This document shows, one piece after another, positions 7,886-16,835 of a DNA stretch of 40,573 nucleotides (the first letter of the stretch is position 1; every line of letters begins with the position of its first letter). The notes beneath the pieces were generated by a model. The model did not search any database. It was not told where the DNA came from and saw only the letters and a list, made by a program, of their open reading frames with translations. The DNA lies in assembly GCA_039714535.1 (NCBI GenBank), contig JBDLJC010000030.1, positions 1 through 40,573 on the forward strand. Reading direction: 5' to 3'. Position numbers and translations under genes: made by a program. The stretch is from JAGXFP01 sp039714535. Its GTDB lineage: Bacteria > Desulfobacterota > Desulfobulbia > Desulfobulbales > JAGXFP01.

Positions 7886-9658
7886 ATGACTGATATGGGA
7901 AATGACCCTCTTAAGACATCTAAAATCATCTGGCAACTGGCCGACCTTTACTCCGATAAAGATGACAGCAGGCTCCAGGAAGACCTTAAAAGCTCCGAGA
8001 AAAAAGCGGCTGAGCTAAGAAAGAGTTACGATGGTAAAATCGCTAAACTAGCGCCTGCTGAATTACTGTCCCTGGTAACGGCCCTTGAAGACCTGGAAAG
8101 CATGCAGGGGCGCATCTCCACCTTTGCCTACCTCAACTTTGCCACCCAGACCCAAAGCCCGGAAGCAGGCGCCTTCCTCCAACAGATCAAGGAATTCAAT
8201 AGCAGCATAGGCAGGGAAACCGTCTTTTTCGAACTGGAATGGAACCAATTGCCGGCAGAAAAAGCCGAAGCTATACTGGCTGCCAAAGAGTTGGCCCATT
8301 ATCGTCACTACCTGACCAGCCTCCGGCGCTACGCCCCCCACCAACTGTCCCGCCCCGAGGAAACCCTTCTGCTGGAAAAGGCCCCCGTTGGCCGCAGCAG
8401 CTGGAATAACCTTTTCGATAAGGTTATGGGCCAACTCAAATTCGGCAAGGAACAACGCTCCGAAGAGCAAGTCCTGACCGATCTCTATGCGGCCGACCGC
8501 CGGATAAGGAGCCAGGCCGCCCGTGATCTAACCGATGGTCTCAACAGCCAACTGCATATTCTGACCCACATCTTCAACACCATTCTGGCCGACAAGATGA
8601 TCGATGATCGGTTGCGTAAGCATAATTCCTGGCTCAGTTCCATGAATCTTTATAATGAATTGACCGACTCAACGGTTGAGGTTTTGGTCAATGAGGTCAC
8701 CAACCGCTACGACATAGTCCAGCGTTATTACAAACTGAAAGGCGATCTGCTGGAACTGCCGGAACTGGTCGACTATGACCGGTACGCCCCCCTGCCCCAT
8801 CTGCCGGAAGGATCGATCCCCTGGCCGGAATGCCGCAAGATGGTTATCGACTCGTTTAATGAATTTTCTCCGGAAATGGCCGAAATCGGCGCCAGATTCT
8901 TTGCTGAGAACTGGATTCATGCTCCACTGTTAGAGGGCAAACGGGGCGGCGCCTTTGCCCACTCCTGTGTGCCGGAGGTTCATCCGTATATAATGGTCAA
9001 TTACTCCGGGACCCTGCGGGATGTCTCGACCGTGGCCCACGAACTTGGCCACGGCATTCACCAGTATCTGGCCGCCAAATGTGGTTTTTACAATAGTTCG
9101 ACCACTCTGGTCCTGGCTGAAACTGCCTCGGTCTTTGCTGAACTACTCCTGTTCCGCGCCCAACTGGATACTTTAAAAGATAAACAAGAGAGACGGGCCT
9201 TTACCTGCCAAAAACTGGAATCAATCTTCGCCACCGTATTCCGGCAGATTGCTATGAACCGCTTTGAGAATCTGGTCCACAATGCTCGCCGGGATCAAGG
9301 AGAACTTTCCACCGTCGACCTGGCCGCCCATTGGCTGGCCAGTCAGCGCCTGATGTTCGCTGATAGCGTCACCCTGACCGATGACTATGGGGTCTGGTGG
9401 TCTTATATCCCCCACTTCCTCAGTAGCCCCGGCTATGTCTATTCATACGCCTTCGGGGAGTTACTGGTCCTGGCCCTTTATAACCTTTACCAGCAGGATC
9501 AGGGAAAATTCGTCCCCATTTATCTTGAACTGTTAACGAAAGGCGGTAGTGCTGATCCTTACGAATTACTAAAACCATTCGATATTGATCTGAACTCCCC
9601 CACGTTCTGGCAGGGTGGCCTTAAGATTATTGATGATATGTTAAAAGAGGTTGAATAG
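7886..9658 (+). CDS. M3 family oligoendopeptidase (PepF-like)
   Basis: This 590-residue cytoplasmic protein (no signal peptide) is a zinc metallopeptidase of the thimet/oligopeptidase-F type. The gluzincin motif VAHELGHGIHQYL gives H385, E386 and H389, with E412 (in LAETASVFAE) as the likely third zinc ligand. The preceding helical N-terminal half (with RISTFAYLNFATQTQ) is the usual M3 lid domain, and the C-terminal HFLSSPGYVYSYAFGE segment carries conserved substrate-binding Tyr/His residues. It should cut short peptides, for instance those delivered by the Yej system encoded at 20.8-26.4 kb, though that link is inference. The ATG at 7886 is preceded by AAGG at a suitable distance. Length matches the family. 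It appears monocistronic. Confidence 0.93.
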   Translation: MTDMGNDPLKTSKIIWQLADLYSDKDDSRLQEDLKSSEKKAAELRKSYDGKIAKLAPAELLSLVTALEDLESMQGRISTFAYLNFATQTQSPEAGAFLQQIKEFNSSIGRETVFFELEWNQLPAEKAEAILAAKELAHYRHYLTSLRRYAPHQLSRPEETLLLEKAPVGRSSWNNLFDKVMGQLKFGKEQRSEEQVLTDLYAADRRIRSQAARDLTDGLNSQLHILTHIFNTILADKMIDDRLRKHNSWLSSMNLYNELTDSTVEVLVNEVTNRYDIVQRYYKLKGDLLELPELVDYDRYAPLPHLPEGSIPWPECRKMVIDSFNEFSPEMAEIGARFFAENWIHAPLLEGKRGGAFAHSCVPEVHPYIMVNYSGTLRDVSTVAHELGHGIHQYLAAKCGFYNSSTTLVLAETASVFAELLLFRAQLDTLKDKQERRAFTCQKLESIFATVFRQIAMNRFENLVHNARRDQGELSTVDLAAHWLASQRLMFADSVTLTDDYGVWWSYIPHFLSSPGYVYSYAFGELLVLALYNLYQQDQGKFVPIYLELLTKGGSADPYELLKPFDIDLNSPTFWQGGLKIIDDMLKEVE

Positions 9659-9827
9659 CTTCCTCAATAAACAGGACAAACGATATAGCTATGATTGGAA
9701 TATTTTTTTGGGTATTATTCCCGAAACGTTTATCCTAGATCTCAGGGCGAGGAATTGGTATCCTGCCGACCTCCTTCTCTTCACAGGCCATTAATAATGG
9801 AAAGCAATATAGACATTGACCGATAAA

Positions 9828-10706
9828 ATGACTTTTTTTACTCCATCCGAAAAAAACAAGGGGAAAAGGCGCGGGATTGCGCGCTTTCTTCTCCCGTGCC
9901 TTCTCTTCTTGATCCTCCTCGGCGGCTGTGGATTTCCCACTATGGCCGGTCTTGTTGAAGGATTGAATCAACAGGCTGATCTGGAGTTGGTTTGTGATGG
10001 TTCTTCATCATACCTGTTGTTGCTTGACAGCCTCCTTGTTGAAGATCCGGACGATAAAGCACTACTGGTCAATACCACTAAGGCCTATAGTGCCTATGTT
10101 GCGGTCATGCCTGAGTGTGGCCGCCCGGGACGTTCGGCGATACTAAGCGAAAAAACCAGGCAATATGGCCTAAGACTACTTCTGGGAAATACCGGAATCA
10201 AGCAGAACGACACCCTTGACGAGCTATCAACAAAACTCCAGGCAAGCGGCAGAGGTGAAGTTGAAGCTTTATTCTGGGGGGCCTATGGTTGGGCCACCTG
10301 GATAAGTTTTCAGCAGGGCGCCCCGGCGGCGGTCATTGATCTGCCCAAAGTCGAAATGATCATGAAAAGGGTCGTGGAGCTTGATGAAACCTTCTACAAC
10401 GGCGGAGCTCATCTCTTCCTGGGTATCTATTATACCTTAAAACCAGCCATCTACGGCGGCGACCCCGACGCCAGCCGCAGCCATTTTGAAAAGGCCCTGG
10501 CCATCAGCGCGAATATTTTCTTGCCGATCCAGGTCGCCTATGCCAACAACTATGCCAAAATGGTTTTTGATCGGGAACTTTACAAAAAACTTCTTGAGGA
10601 AGTTCTGTTATTTGATCTTTCAACCGCGCCGGCCCTTACTTTGAGCAACCGTATTGCCCAGAAGCAGGCCCGACGATTACTTAATGAAATTGATGAATAT
10701 TTCTAA
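9828..10706 (+). CDS. tatT: TRAP-associated lipoprotein TatT
   Basis: This 292-residue protein has a lipoprotein signal peptide: basic residues, a hydrophobic core, and the lipobox LGGC with the acylated Cys34. The remainder is helical and lacks enzyme motifs, with segments such as GAYGWATWISF and GGAHLFLGIYYTLKPAIYGGDP that match the TatT family (Treponema pallidum Tp0956), a TPR-like fold that associates with a TRAP substrate-binding protein. Its location directly ahead of dctP-dctQ-dctM supports this. An upstream TTG at 9816 could extend it by four residues; the ATG at 9828 is preferred, although neither has a strong ribosome-binding site. It probably sits in the periplasmic face of a membrane and hands ligand to, or cradles, the DctP homologue. 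Confidence 0.85.
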   Translation: MTFFTPSEKNKGKRRGIARFLLPCLLFLILLGGCGFPTMAGLVEGLNQQADLELVCDGSSSYLLLLDSLLVEDPDDKALLVNTTKAYSAYVAVMPECGRPGRSAILSEKTRQYGLRLLLGNTGIKQNDTLDELSTKLQASGRGEVEALFWGAYGWATWISFQQGAPAAVIDLPKVEMIMKRVVELDETFYNGGAHLFLGIYYTLKPAIYGGDPDASRSHFEKALAISANIFLPIQVAYANNYAKMVFDRELYKKLLEEVLLFDLSTAPALTLSNRIAQKQARRLLNEIDEYF

Positions 10707-10840
10707 CCCCGTTCTACGGGAAAACAGCAGAAACGGGATAAGTGCCTTAACACCAGGCTCCAACGTATTAGGCCATAAATATTCTTGGGTTTCTTGCTTT
10801 TTGTTACATGATTTCGCCTATAAGGCACTAAAGGGGAAAA

Positions 10841-11878
10841 ATGCAAAGCTCTGGGTATAAGACAATTACGGCGCTCGTTCTGGCTCTGACCATCTTGCTG
10901 TTACCGGTAATAAGCCAGGCCGCGAAAGCAAAATACGTGTTCAAAATCGCCTCTCTGGTTCCGGAGGGCAGTGTCTGGGCCACCCATTTCAGAAATTTCT
11001 CCAGGGAAGTTACCGAAAAAAGCAATGGAGAGATAACTTTTAGGATCTACCCCGGCGGGGTCATGGGTGATGACCGGGCCATGTATAGGAAAATGCAGAT
11101 CGGCCAGCTTCACGGCGGCGGTTTTACCATGGGCGGGATCAGTCAGGTAGTGCCTGATTTCCGGGTTCTGGGGATACCGGTCCTGTTTGAATCACTACAG
11201 GAAGTTGACAAAGTAATAGAAGTTCTTTTCCCTTCTTTCCAGGAAGCATTTGCGGAAAAAGGCCTGACGTTACTTGCCACAACAGAAGTGGGCTTTGTCT
11301 ATACCATGTCCTCCGAGCCAATTAAAGACCTGGATCTGATGCGCAAGAGTAAGTGTTGGGTGCCATCAAACGACCCGGTAAACATGGCCTTTTTCGAAGA
11401 CATCGGCATTTCCCCGATTCAGTTGACCATTCCCGATGTTCTGCCGTCCCTGCAGACCGGCCTGATTGACACGGTGTTCAATAGCTTTTACGGTTCCATT
11501 GTCCTCCAATGGTTCACCAAAACGGCCTATATAACCGATGCACCTTTTGGCTACGCCTACGGGGCTCTGGTCTTTTCCAAGAAGGCCATGGACCGACTGC
11601 CGGCAAATTATGCTGAGATGATTAAAGAAGTTGCTAAAAAGCATTTCTCTGATTTATTAATCGATACCAGAAAAAGCAATACAGAGGCCTTGCAGGCCCT
11701 GCAGGATAACGGCATTAAAGTAATTAAAGCAACACCCCAGGCTTTGCGGGAACTTGAGGTCCATCGGGAAAAGACCATTGCCAAAACCGTCGGCAAGGCA
11801 TATTCCCAGAAAATATTTGATGAAACCATGCGGATTCTCTCTGAAATTCGCAGAATGGCAAGTGTTAAGGCGAATTAA
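10841..11878 (+). CDS. dctP: TRAP transporter solute-binding protein (DctP/TatP-like)
   Basis: This 345-residue protein has a signal peptide (cleavage near Ser-Gln-Ala-Ala, about residue 27) and the DctP fold: FKIASLVPEGSVW at the N-terminus, ITFRIYPGGVMGD, the region PDFRVLGIPVLF and the long terminal helices. In most DctP proteins a conserved arginine in a segment like K-x-R-V-P binds the carboxylate of the ligand; here the matching segment reads KSKCWVPSNDP, without arginine. Together with the neighbouring tatT this places it in the TPR-associated TRAP (TPAT) class, whose ligands are thought not to be ordinary C4-dicarboxylates. The start is well supported by AAGGGGA upstream. It delivers its ligand to the DctQ-DctM permease. 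Confidence 0.92.
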   Translation: MQSSGYKTITALVLALTILLLPVISQAAKAKYVFKIASLVPEGSVWATHFRNFSREVTEKSNGEITFRIYPGGVMGDDRAMYRKMQIGQLHGGGFTMGGISQVVPDFRVLGIPVLFESLQEVDKVIEVLFPSFQEAFAEKGLTLLATTEVGFVYTMSSEPIKDLDLMRKSKCWVPSNDPVNMAFFEDIGISPIQLTIPDVLPSLQTGLIDTVFNSFYGSIVLQWFTKTAYITDAPFGYAYGALVFSKKAMDRLPANYAEMIKEVAKKHFSDLLIDTRKSNTEALQALQDNGIKVIKATPQALRELEVHREKTIAKTVGKAYSQKIFDETMRILSEIRRMASVKAN

Positions 11879-11886
11879 CTACCCCT

Positions 11887-12390
11887 ATGATGAAATTATC
11901 ACTCAGGAATATCCTGGCGAGCTGGTACAAGATTGAAGAAATAGCCCTGAGCCTGCTTCTTACGACGATGATAATCATGGCCTGTCTGCAGATTGCCCTG
12001 AGGGCGATCTTCTCTTCCGGTATTGTCTGGGCTGATCCGTTGCTGCGCTATCTGGTGCTCTGGTCCGGTTTTCTTGGGGCCGCCGTTGCGACCAGGATGG
12101 GCAAACACATTGCCATCGATCTTATCTCTCATCTCGTTCCCGATCTCATCTTGCACTGGCTGCAGGTCGCGATCCAGTTTTTTTCGCTATTGGTCTGCCT
12201 GATCCTGACCTACGCCTCGATTAATTTTGTTATTAATGAAGCCTCCTTCGCCAGCAGTCAGTTATTACTGGGGTTGTCATCATGGAAACTAAACCTGATC
12301 TTCCCGGTGTCATTTGGACTGATAAGCCTGCATTTACTGATCGCGGTGATTAGCGGAATCAGGGAAGCGTTGCCGCGAAGCAGTTCATGA
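11887..12390 (+). CDS. dctQ: TRAP transporter small permease (DctQ)
   Basis: This 167-residue protein has four hydrophobic segments (about residues 18-40, 50-65, 88-112 and 130-155), as expected for the small DctQ subunit. The sequence ADPLLRYLVLWSGFLGAAVATRMGKHIAIDL is typical of the family (cited in pieces: WSGFLGAAVATR, GKHIAIDL). It begins 8 bases after dctP and partners with DctM to form the sodium-linked secondary transporter. Two adjacent ATG codons (11887 and 11890) are possible starts. Its TGA overlaps the ATG of an unexplained 68-codon frame that fills the unusual 189-base spacer before dctM. Confidence 0.9.
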   Translation: MMKLSLRNILASWYKIEEIALSLLLTTMIIMACLQIALRAIFSSGIVWADPLLRYLVLWSGFLGAAVATRMGKHIAIDLISHLVPDLILHWLQVAIQFFSLLVCLILTYASINFVINEASFASSQLLLGLSSWKLNLIFPVSFGLISLHLLIAVISGIREALPRSSS

Positions 12391-12593
12391 TTAACCGAAA
12401 CAAGGACTCCGACCCAACAACGACAAACTGGAATTCACAAAGAGCAGCTACTCTGTTCAGTGCCCCTCAAGGTCACTCCGTTCTGAGCCCGCTCGTACGG
12501 GTAGCAATTTCAAGCCCCCTCGGAGTCTTCGCTTACCTGAGGGGAGTAAAAGACACAAGAATAACCGCTAAGGCATTAAATGTTGTTACTTAA
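12387..12593 (+). other. Structured spacer with bridging 68-codon frame
   Basis: In TRAP operons dctQ and dctM normally touch or are fused; here 189 bases separate them. The spacer holds a 68-codon open frame whose ATG overlaps the dctQ stop (ATGA at 12387) and whose stop lies 14 bases inside dctM (start 12580), so ribosomes could pass through continuously. The predicted peptide has no recognisable domain. The same DNA forms a nested hairpin: an outer stem pairs 12463-12473 with 12535-12544 (CCCCTCA/TGAGGGG), an inner stem pairs ACTCCG with CGGAGT, and a small hairpin lies at 12488-12501. This looks more like an inserted palindromic element that kept an open frame than a native gene. Confidence 0.45.
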
Positions 12594-13845
12594 ACTAATA
12601 ACCATGGTTCTGGCCTTACTCGGCTCCCCGATCTTTGTGATCATTGCCGCCTTCGCCCTAATTTCCTTTTACTCTATTGAGTTGGACAGTTCGGTGATCA
12701 TCATCGAAATGTCCAGACTGGCTGAAACCCCTCTACTCCTGTCTCTACCGCTTTTTATCTTTGCGGGCACCATGCTGTCGGAAAGCAAAGCCCCCCGCCG
12801 GATGCTGAATTTATCCCAGGTCCTGTTAGGCTGGTTGCCCGGCGGCCTGGCCGTAATATCATTATTAATCTGCGCCCTCTTCACTGCCTTTACCGGTGCT
12901 TCCGGAGTGACGATTTTCGCCTTGGGAGGCCTTCTCTTTCCCGCCCTGATCAAAGATAATTATTCCGAGAAATTTTCTCTCGGCCTGTTAACCACTACCG
13001 GCAGTCTGGGACTTTTGTTTCCGCCCAGCCTGCCGCTGATCATCTATGGCGTAATTTCAGAAACCAGAATAGACCACCTGTTTCTGGCTGGAATTTTACC
13101 GGGCATCCTGATGCTGGTTTTATTGGCCGGGTACAGTATCAAAAAAGGTAAAGACGTTATTAAGGAAGATTTTAGTTTCTCGGGAGCGGACATCAAGAAA
13201 GCGCTCAGGGAAGCAGCCTGGGAGGTCCCCCTGCCCTTTATTATTCTGGGCGGAATTTATGGCGGGGTGTTTGTGGCTGGCGAGGCGGCAGCTGTTACCG
13301 CCCTTTATGTGCTGATTGTTGAGGTCTTCATCTATCGGGATATCAAGTTAAACCAGATCTCGCCAATCATGGTCAAGAGCATGGCCCTGTTCGGCGGCAT
13401 TTTGATCGTGCTGGCCGCCTCGATGGCCTCGACCAATTACCTGATAGACCAGGAAATACCCACCAAACTCTTTGAATTGATCAGAGCGCATATCTCCAGT
13501 AAATATACCTTCCTGTTGCTGCTCAATGTCTTTTTACTGCTGGTCGGCACCATGCTGGATATATTTTCGGCCCTGGTGCTGATCGTGCCCCTGATTATCC
13601 CGATTGCCCAACTTTACGGGGTAGACCTGACCCATCTCGGCATTATTTTTCTGACCAATCTCCAGATCGGCTACTGCACTCCGCCGGTGGGGCTGAATCT
13701 CTTCCTGGCCAGCTACCGGTTCGACCGTCCGGTAACCAAACTGTATGCCGCCAGCCTGCCCTTCCTGGGGCTGTTACTTGCCACTTTGGTGATTATCACT
13801 TACTTTCCGTTATTAAGTCTTTTCCTGGTGAAACTCTGGGGTTAG
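12580..13845 (+). CDS. dctM: TRAP transporter large permease (DctM)
   Basis: This 421-residue protein is almost entirely hydrophobic with about 11-12 membrane segments and carries family motifs: GASGVTIFALGGLLFPAL, TTGSLGLLFPPSLPLIIYG, a GEAAAVTALY segment and the C-terminal QIGYCTPPVGLNLFLAS. It is the ion-coupled transport channel that works with DctQ and the periplasmic DctP/TatT pair. Length matches stand-alone DctM. The start ATG lies inside the end of the spacer frame, and its own ribosome-binding site is weak, consistent with dependence on upstream translation. No terminator is evident after its stop. Confidence 0.93.
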   Translation: MLLLKLITMVLALLGSPIFVIIAAFALISFYSIELDSSVIIIEMSRLAETPLLLSLPLFIFAGTMLSESKAPRRMLNLSQVLLGWLPGGLAVISLLICALFTAFTGASGVTIFALGGLLFPALIKDNYSEKFSLGLLTTTGSLGLLFPPSLPLIIYGVISETRIDHLFLAGILPGILMLVLLAGYSIKKGKDVIKEDFSFSGADIKKALREAAWEVPLPFIILGGIYGGVFVAGEAAAVTALYVLIVEVFIYRDIKLNQISPIMVKSMALFGGILIVLAASMASTNYLIDQEIPTKLFELIRAHISSKYTFLLLLNVFLLLVGTMLDIFSALVLIVPLIIPIAQLYGVDLTHLGIIFLTNLQIGYCTPPVGLNLFLASYRFDRPVTKLYAASLPFLGLLLATLVIITYFPLLSLFLVKLWG

Positions 13846-14026
13846 CCCGCAATTTTTTCGTTAAATCCGCTTATGCCAAAGTTATCTCAAGGTTCTTCCC
13901 GGGTGAATTATCTTTCTACAGCCTTTTCAAAATTCCGTGTTTTGGTTGGCTGCAAAACGCAGTATGAGGGATGATAATAAATATCGTTTCAGCGCGATTC
14001 CCTCTCCCCGCAAACTCCCGAAAAAG

Positions 14027-15385
14027 TTATTTGCTCAGCAAGACCATGGTTTCAAGATGATGGGTTTGGGGAAACATATCAACCAATATAATTTTTTTAA
14101 TCCCATATCCGTTTTTAGCCATCTCCTTGATGTCTCTGGCCAGAGTTGCAGGGTCGCACGAGACATAGATAACCAGCGGGCTGCCGACGCCATCCAGGAA
14201 AGGCACAATCTCCCGACAACCACGTCGGGGCGGATCGAGTAGAACCAGGTCGAAAACTTCCTCGGTTGCGCCGAACTCCTTAATCCCCTCCACCGCCGAT
14301 TTACGTATAAACGAACAATTGCTGAGCCCGGCAAGTTCGGCGTTTCTTTCAGCGCTACGAATAGCGGCCCGCTGTAGATCCAAACCGACAACTTCATTTA
14401 ACTTCGCCGCCAGGGGGATCGAGAAATTACCCATCCCGCCAAACAGATCCAGACCGCGCTTAACCGGTAGTTCCGCAACCCAGTCAAGCAGGGTCTCAAT
14501 CATTCTTTCATTCTGCGCCAGATTGACCTGGCTGAAACCTCCCGCCTCCTGACCAAGGGTATATGGGGCAATGCCGTGATTTTTCATGGCCGGAAAAGGC
14601 AGCAACAACAGCAACGAGCGGTCCTCATTGGCCAATTTTGATCCGCAATAAGGCCCCTGAATCTGCTCTCCCTCAGCCGCCAGATAAACAGCCTTAACCA
14701 AGTCAAGATCGTCTATCGCTTGACCGGCAGCCTTGGCATCAGTCGGCCGGGGTTTGCGTCGGAGGTTGACAATCAAAACCAGACTGTTATCCCCTGGACT
14801 GGTCAGCAACTCAACTTCACGGGCCAAGCCAAGCAGATGATCCATCGCTTCACTGCTGGGAAACTTTTCCAGGACCTTATTTATCTCCTCCATAGCCAAC
14901 GGACATGACTCGATCTCCTCAAGATCATGGCTGAGATTACGAAAAAAACCGTAACCACCATTTTTATCAATCTGTAACCGCAAGCGCTGTCGGTAACCAA
15001 AGGGCTGGGGGGCAGGCAATGGTTTTTCTATAACCTTTGCCAGTTCCGCCTCGGTAATGACTTTGGCGCCGATAAGTTGTTCGCGAAGAATATTTTCTTT
15101 TAATTCAAGTTGAAAATCATATTCGGCATGTTGAAGGTCGCAGCCGCCGCAAACACCAAAATGGGGGCAATAAGGTTCAACCCTGTGGGGGGAAGGTTTA
15201 AGTACTTCAAGCAATTCCGCCTCCATATATTTTTTCTTACGCCGCTTGGCGCGCACCAGGATCTCCTCACCGGGGAGCGCGTAGGGCGCCATGACCACCA
15301 TGCCATCTGCCAGTCGACCAAGACCAAGACCGCCGGCCACAACTTTATCAATCATAACTTTTTCTGTTTGCACGATTTTCTCCAT
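14027..15385 (-). CDS. rlmD: 23S rRNA (uracil-5-)-methyltransferase, RlmD/RumA family
   Basis: With the start taken at 15385 the protein has 452 residues. An N-terminal TRAM-like domain is followed by an iron-sulfur motif, with cysteines at about 73, 79, 82 (in CPHFGVCGGC) and 161. The methyltransferase domain contains the SAM-binding LDLFGGMGNFSIPLA (about 312-326), the LLDPPRRGC segment and the catalytic Cys410 in VSCDPATL. Family members use SAM to form 5-methyluridine in 23S rRNA (RlmD makes m5U1939); RlmC-like or tRNA specificity cannot be excluded by eye. The open frame continues to 15550, but that would overlap the divergent receiver gene and its promoter, so the shorter start is chosen. 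Confidence 0.9.
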   Translation of the reverse strand: MEKIVQTEKVMIDKVVAGGLGLGRLADGMVVMAPYALPGEEILVRAKRRKKKYMEAELLEVLKPSPHRVEPYCPHFGVCGGCDLQHAEYDFQLELKENILREQLIGAKVITEAELAKVIEKPLPAPQPFGYRQRLRLQIDKNGGYGFFRNLSHDLEEIESCPLAMEEINKVLEKFPSSEAMDHLLGLAREVELLTSPGDNSLVLIVNLRRKPRPTDAKAAGQAIDDLDLVKAVYLAAEGEQIQGPYCGSKLANEDRSLLLLLPFPAMKNHGIAPYTLGQEAGGFSQVNLAQNERMIETLLDWVAELPVKRGLDLFGGMGNFSIPLAAKLNEVVGLDLQRAAIRSAERNAELAGLSNCSFIRKSAVEGIKEFGATEEVFDLVLLDPPRRGCREIVPFLDGVGSPLVIYVSCDPATLARDIKEMAKNGYGIKKIILVDMFPQTHHLETMVLLSK

Positions 15386-15425
15386 AAGACTTGTAAACTT
15401 TTTTTCGTTGGTCGATTGTACTGTA

Positions 15426-15454
15426 TTGTCAGATAAGTCGCAGTGAGTTATTAT
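15426..15454 (+). promoter_or_regulatory. Sigma-70-like promoter of receiver gene
   Basis: TTGTCA at 15426-15431 and TATTAT at 15449-15454 are separated by exactly 17 bases, about 60 bases before the ATG of the receiver/roadblock gene. This is a good match to the housekeeping promoter pattern; transcription has not been shown. Confidence 0.65.
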
Positions 15455-15513
15455 ACTCAAGTTACAGAAAGTATTAGTTTCAAGAAAACGAAAGATATTA
15501 ATGGTGAAATAGT

Positions 15514-16722
15514 ATGAAAAATATCCTGGTCGTTGATGACGAAGAAGCAATCCTGGTCACCATGGTAGAGTGGTTTGCTTCCGCCCATCCTAACGACAAT
15601 TATAATATTTTGGTGGCTGACAATGGCATAGAGGCGGTCAAAAGTCTGAGCTCCTACAAAATAGATCTGCTGATTACAGACTTGAATATGCCAAAGATGG
15701 ACGGTTTTGAACTTCTGGCCCACGTGAATAATGGCTACCCGGTTGTTCCTGTAATCGTTATGTCTGCCTTTGACACGCCTGACATAAAAAATAAAGTCAA
15801 AAAATTGGGTGTTCTTCTTTTCATTTCAAAGCCTTTTTCCACTGATGATCTTGATGCGATCGATTTTGAAAAGATTTTCGGTAAAACAGCTGAAACAGAA
15901 GAGACCCAAGCCCATATCAACGGCATAACCCTGCAATCTTTCTTGCAGCTGATAAATATAGAGAGCAAGACCTGCACCTTAACCATCAAGTCCAAAGGGA
16001 AAAAAGGTCTGATCTTCGTTGATAAAGGCGATTTAATGAACGCCAGAACCGGAAAAAATGAGGGTAATAAGGCCGCTCAAGAGATCATTTCCTGGGATAA
16101 TAATGGTCTGACCATCGAGATTGAACATAGTTGTTCTGAAACCGAAAAGAATGTCGATTACACCATCATGAGTCTATTGATGGAAGCGGCCCGCATGGAA
16201 GACGAGCGTTCTGCCAAGGCAACAGAAAAAGCTAGTGCTCCAGTTAAACCTCCTCCCCCCAAACCAGTCCCTCCGGCAGCGCCTGTAAAGCCCGCCGCTC
16301 AAGCGAAACCTGCTCCAGTCACGACGGGAGCAGGGATCGATTTACATAAACTTAATCTGGTAAAAGTCCAAACAATGTTGAAGGAATTTGCCAGCCTGGA
16401 CGGCTTTTCCGGGGCGGTTTTGGCTACTACCAGCGGTGATATCCTGCAGGTTGTCAGAACAAAAAGCAGTAAAGTAAACCTTGAGCAGGCAGCAATCTAT
16501 GCCAACAATATTATGGCCACCTCCCATAAATCAACATCCAATATAAAACTTGATGGCAAAGTAGAAATGGTCCAGGTTGACACCAAAGCCGGTCATATGC
16601 TGATTTCGGGACAAGGCGGCATTAATGTAATGCTGATTCTGGCAAATACCAGCAGCTTAGGGCTGGGCAAGATCATGGCCTCAAGAACCCTTGGGGAAAT
16701 AATGAAAGATCTAAAAAAATAA
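15514..16722 (+). CDS. Response regulator: receiver, DUF4388 and roadblock domains
   Basis: This 402-residue cytoplasmic protein has three parts. Residues 1-120 are a receiver domain with the acidic pair D9/D10 (and E11), phosphoacceptor D56, S84 and K106. Residues about 130-230 look like DUF4388 (a PATAN-like module; LQSFLQLINIESKTCTL and GLIFVDKGDLMNA are typical). After a Pro/Ala/Lys-rich flexible linker (about 235-275), residues about 280-402 resemble a Roadblock/LC7 domain (SLDGFSGAVLATTSGDIL). Roadblock proteins commonly regulate small Ras-like GTPases such as MglA, so phosphorylation may switch a GTPase or polarity module. No cognate kinase or GTPase gene is adjacent. The ATG is preceded by a weak GGTGA. 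Confidence 0.88.
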   Translation: MKNILVVDDEEAILVTMVEWFASAHPNDNYNILVADNGIEAVKSLSSYKIDLLITDLNMPKMDGFELLAHVNNGYPVVPVIVMSAFDTPDIKNKVKKLGVLLFISKPFSTDDLDAIDFEKIFGKTAETEETQAHINGITLQSFLQLINIESKTCTLTIKSKGKKGLIFVDKGDLMNARTGKNEGNKAAQEIISWDNNGLTIEIEHSCSETEKNVDYTIMSLLMEAARMEDERSAKATEKASAPVKPPPPKPVPPAAPVKPAAQAKPAPVTTGAGIDLHKLNLVKVQTMLKEFASLDGFSGAVLATTSGDILQVVRTKSSKVNLEQAAIYANNIMATSHKSTSNIKLDGKVEMVQVDTKAGHMLISGQGGINVMLILANTSSLGLGKIMASRTLGEIMKDLKK

Positions 16723-16742
16723 AGTTAAAATCTAGCAGATTT

Positions 16743-16790
16743 ACCATAAAAAGGGGCCATGCCTGGACAGGCATGGCCCCTTTTTATGGT
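16743..16790. terminator. Bidirectional intrinsic terminator, 23-bp arms
   Basis: A perfect inverted repeat with 23-base arms (16743-16765 and 16768-16790) and a 2-base centre, GC-rich in the middle and A/T-rich at both ends, lies between the convergent receiver and leuD genes. It should terminate transcription from both sides. Confidence 0.95.
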
Positions 16791-16835
16791 TTTAATTTCA
16801 GCGAGCTCAACAGTTTCTAAATTAATGCCTAGAGT

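Noticed and set aside
15386..15550. N-terminal extension of the RlmD frame
   Set aside because: It would overlap the divergent receiver gene and its promoter and adds residues unrelated to the TRAM domain; the Met at 15385 starts the expected sequence.
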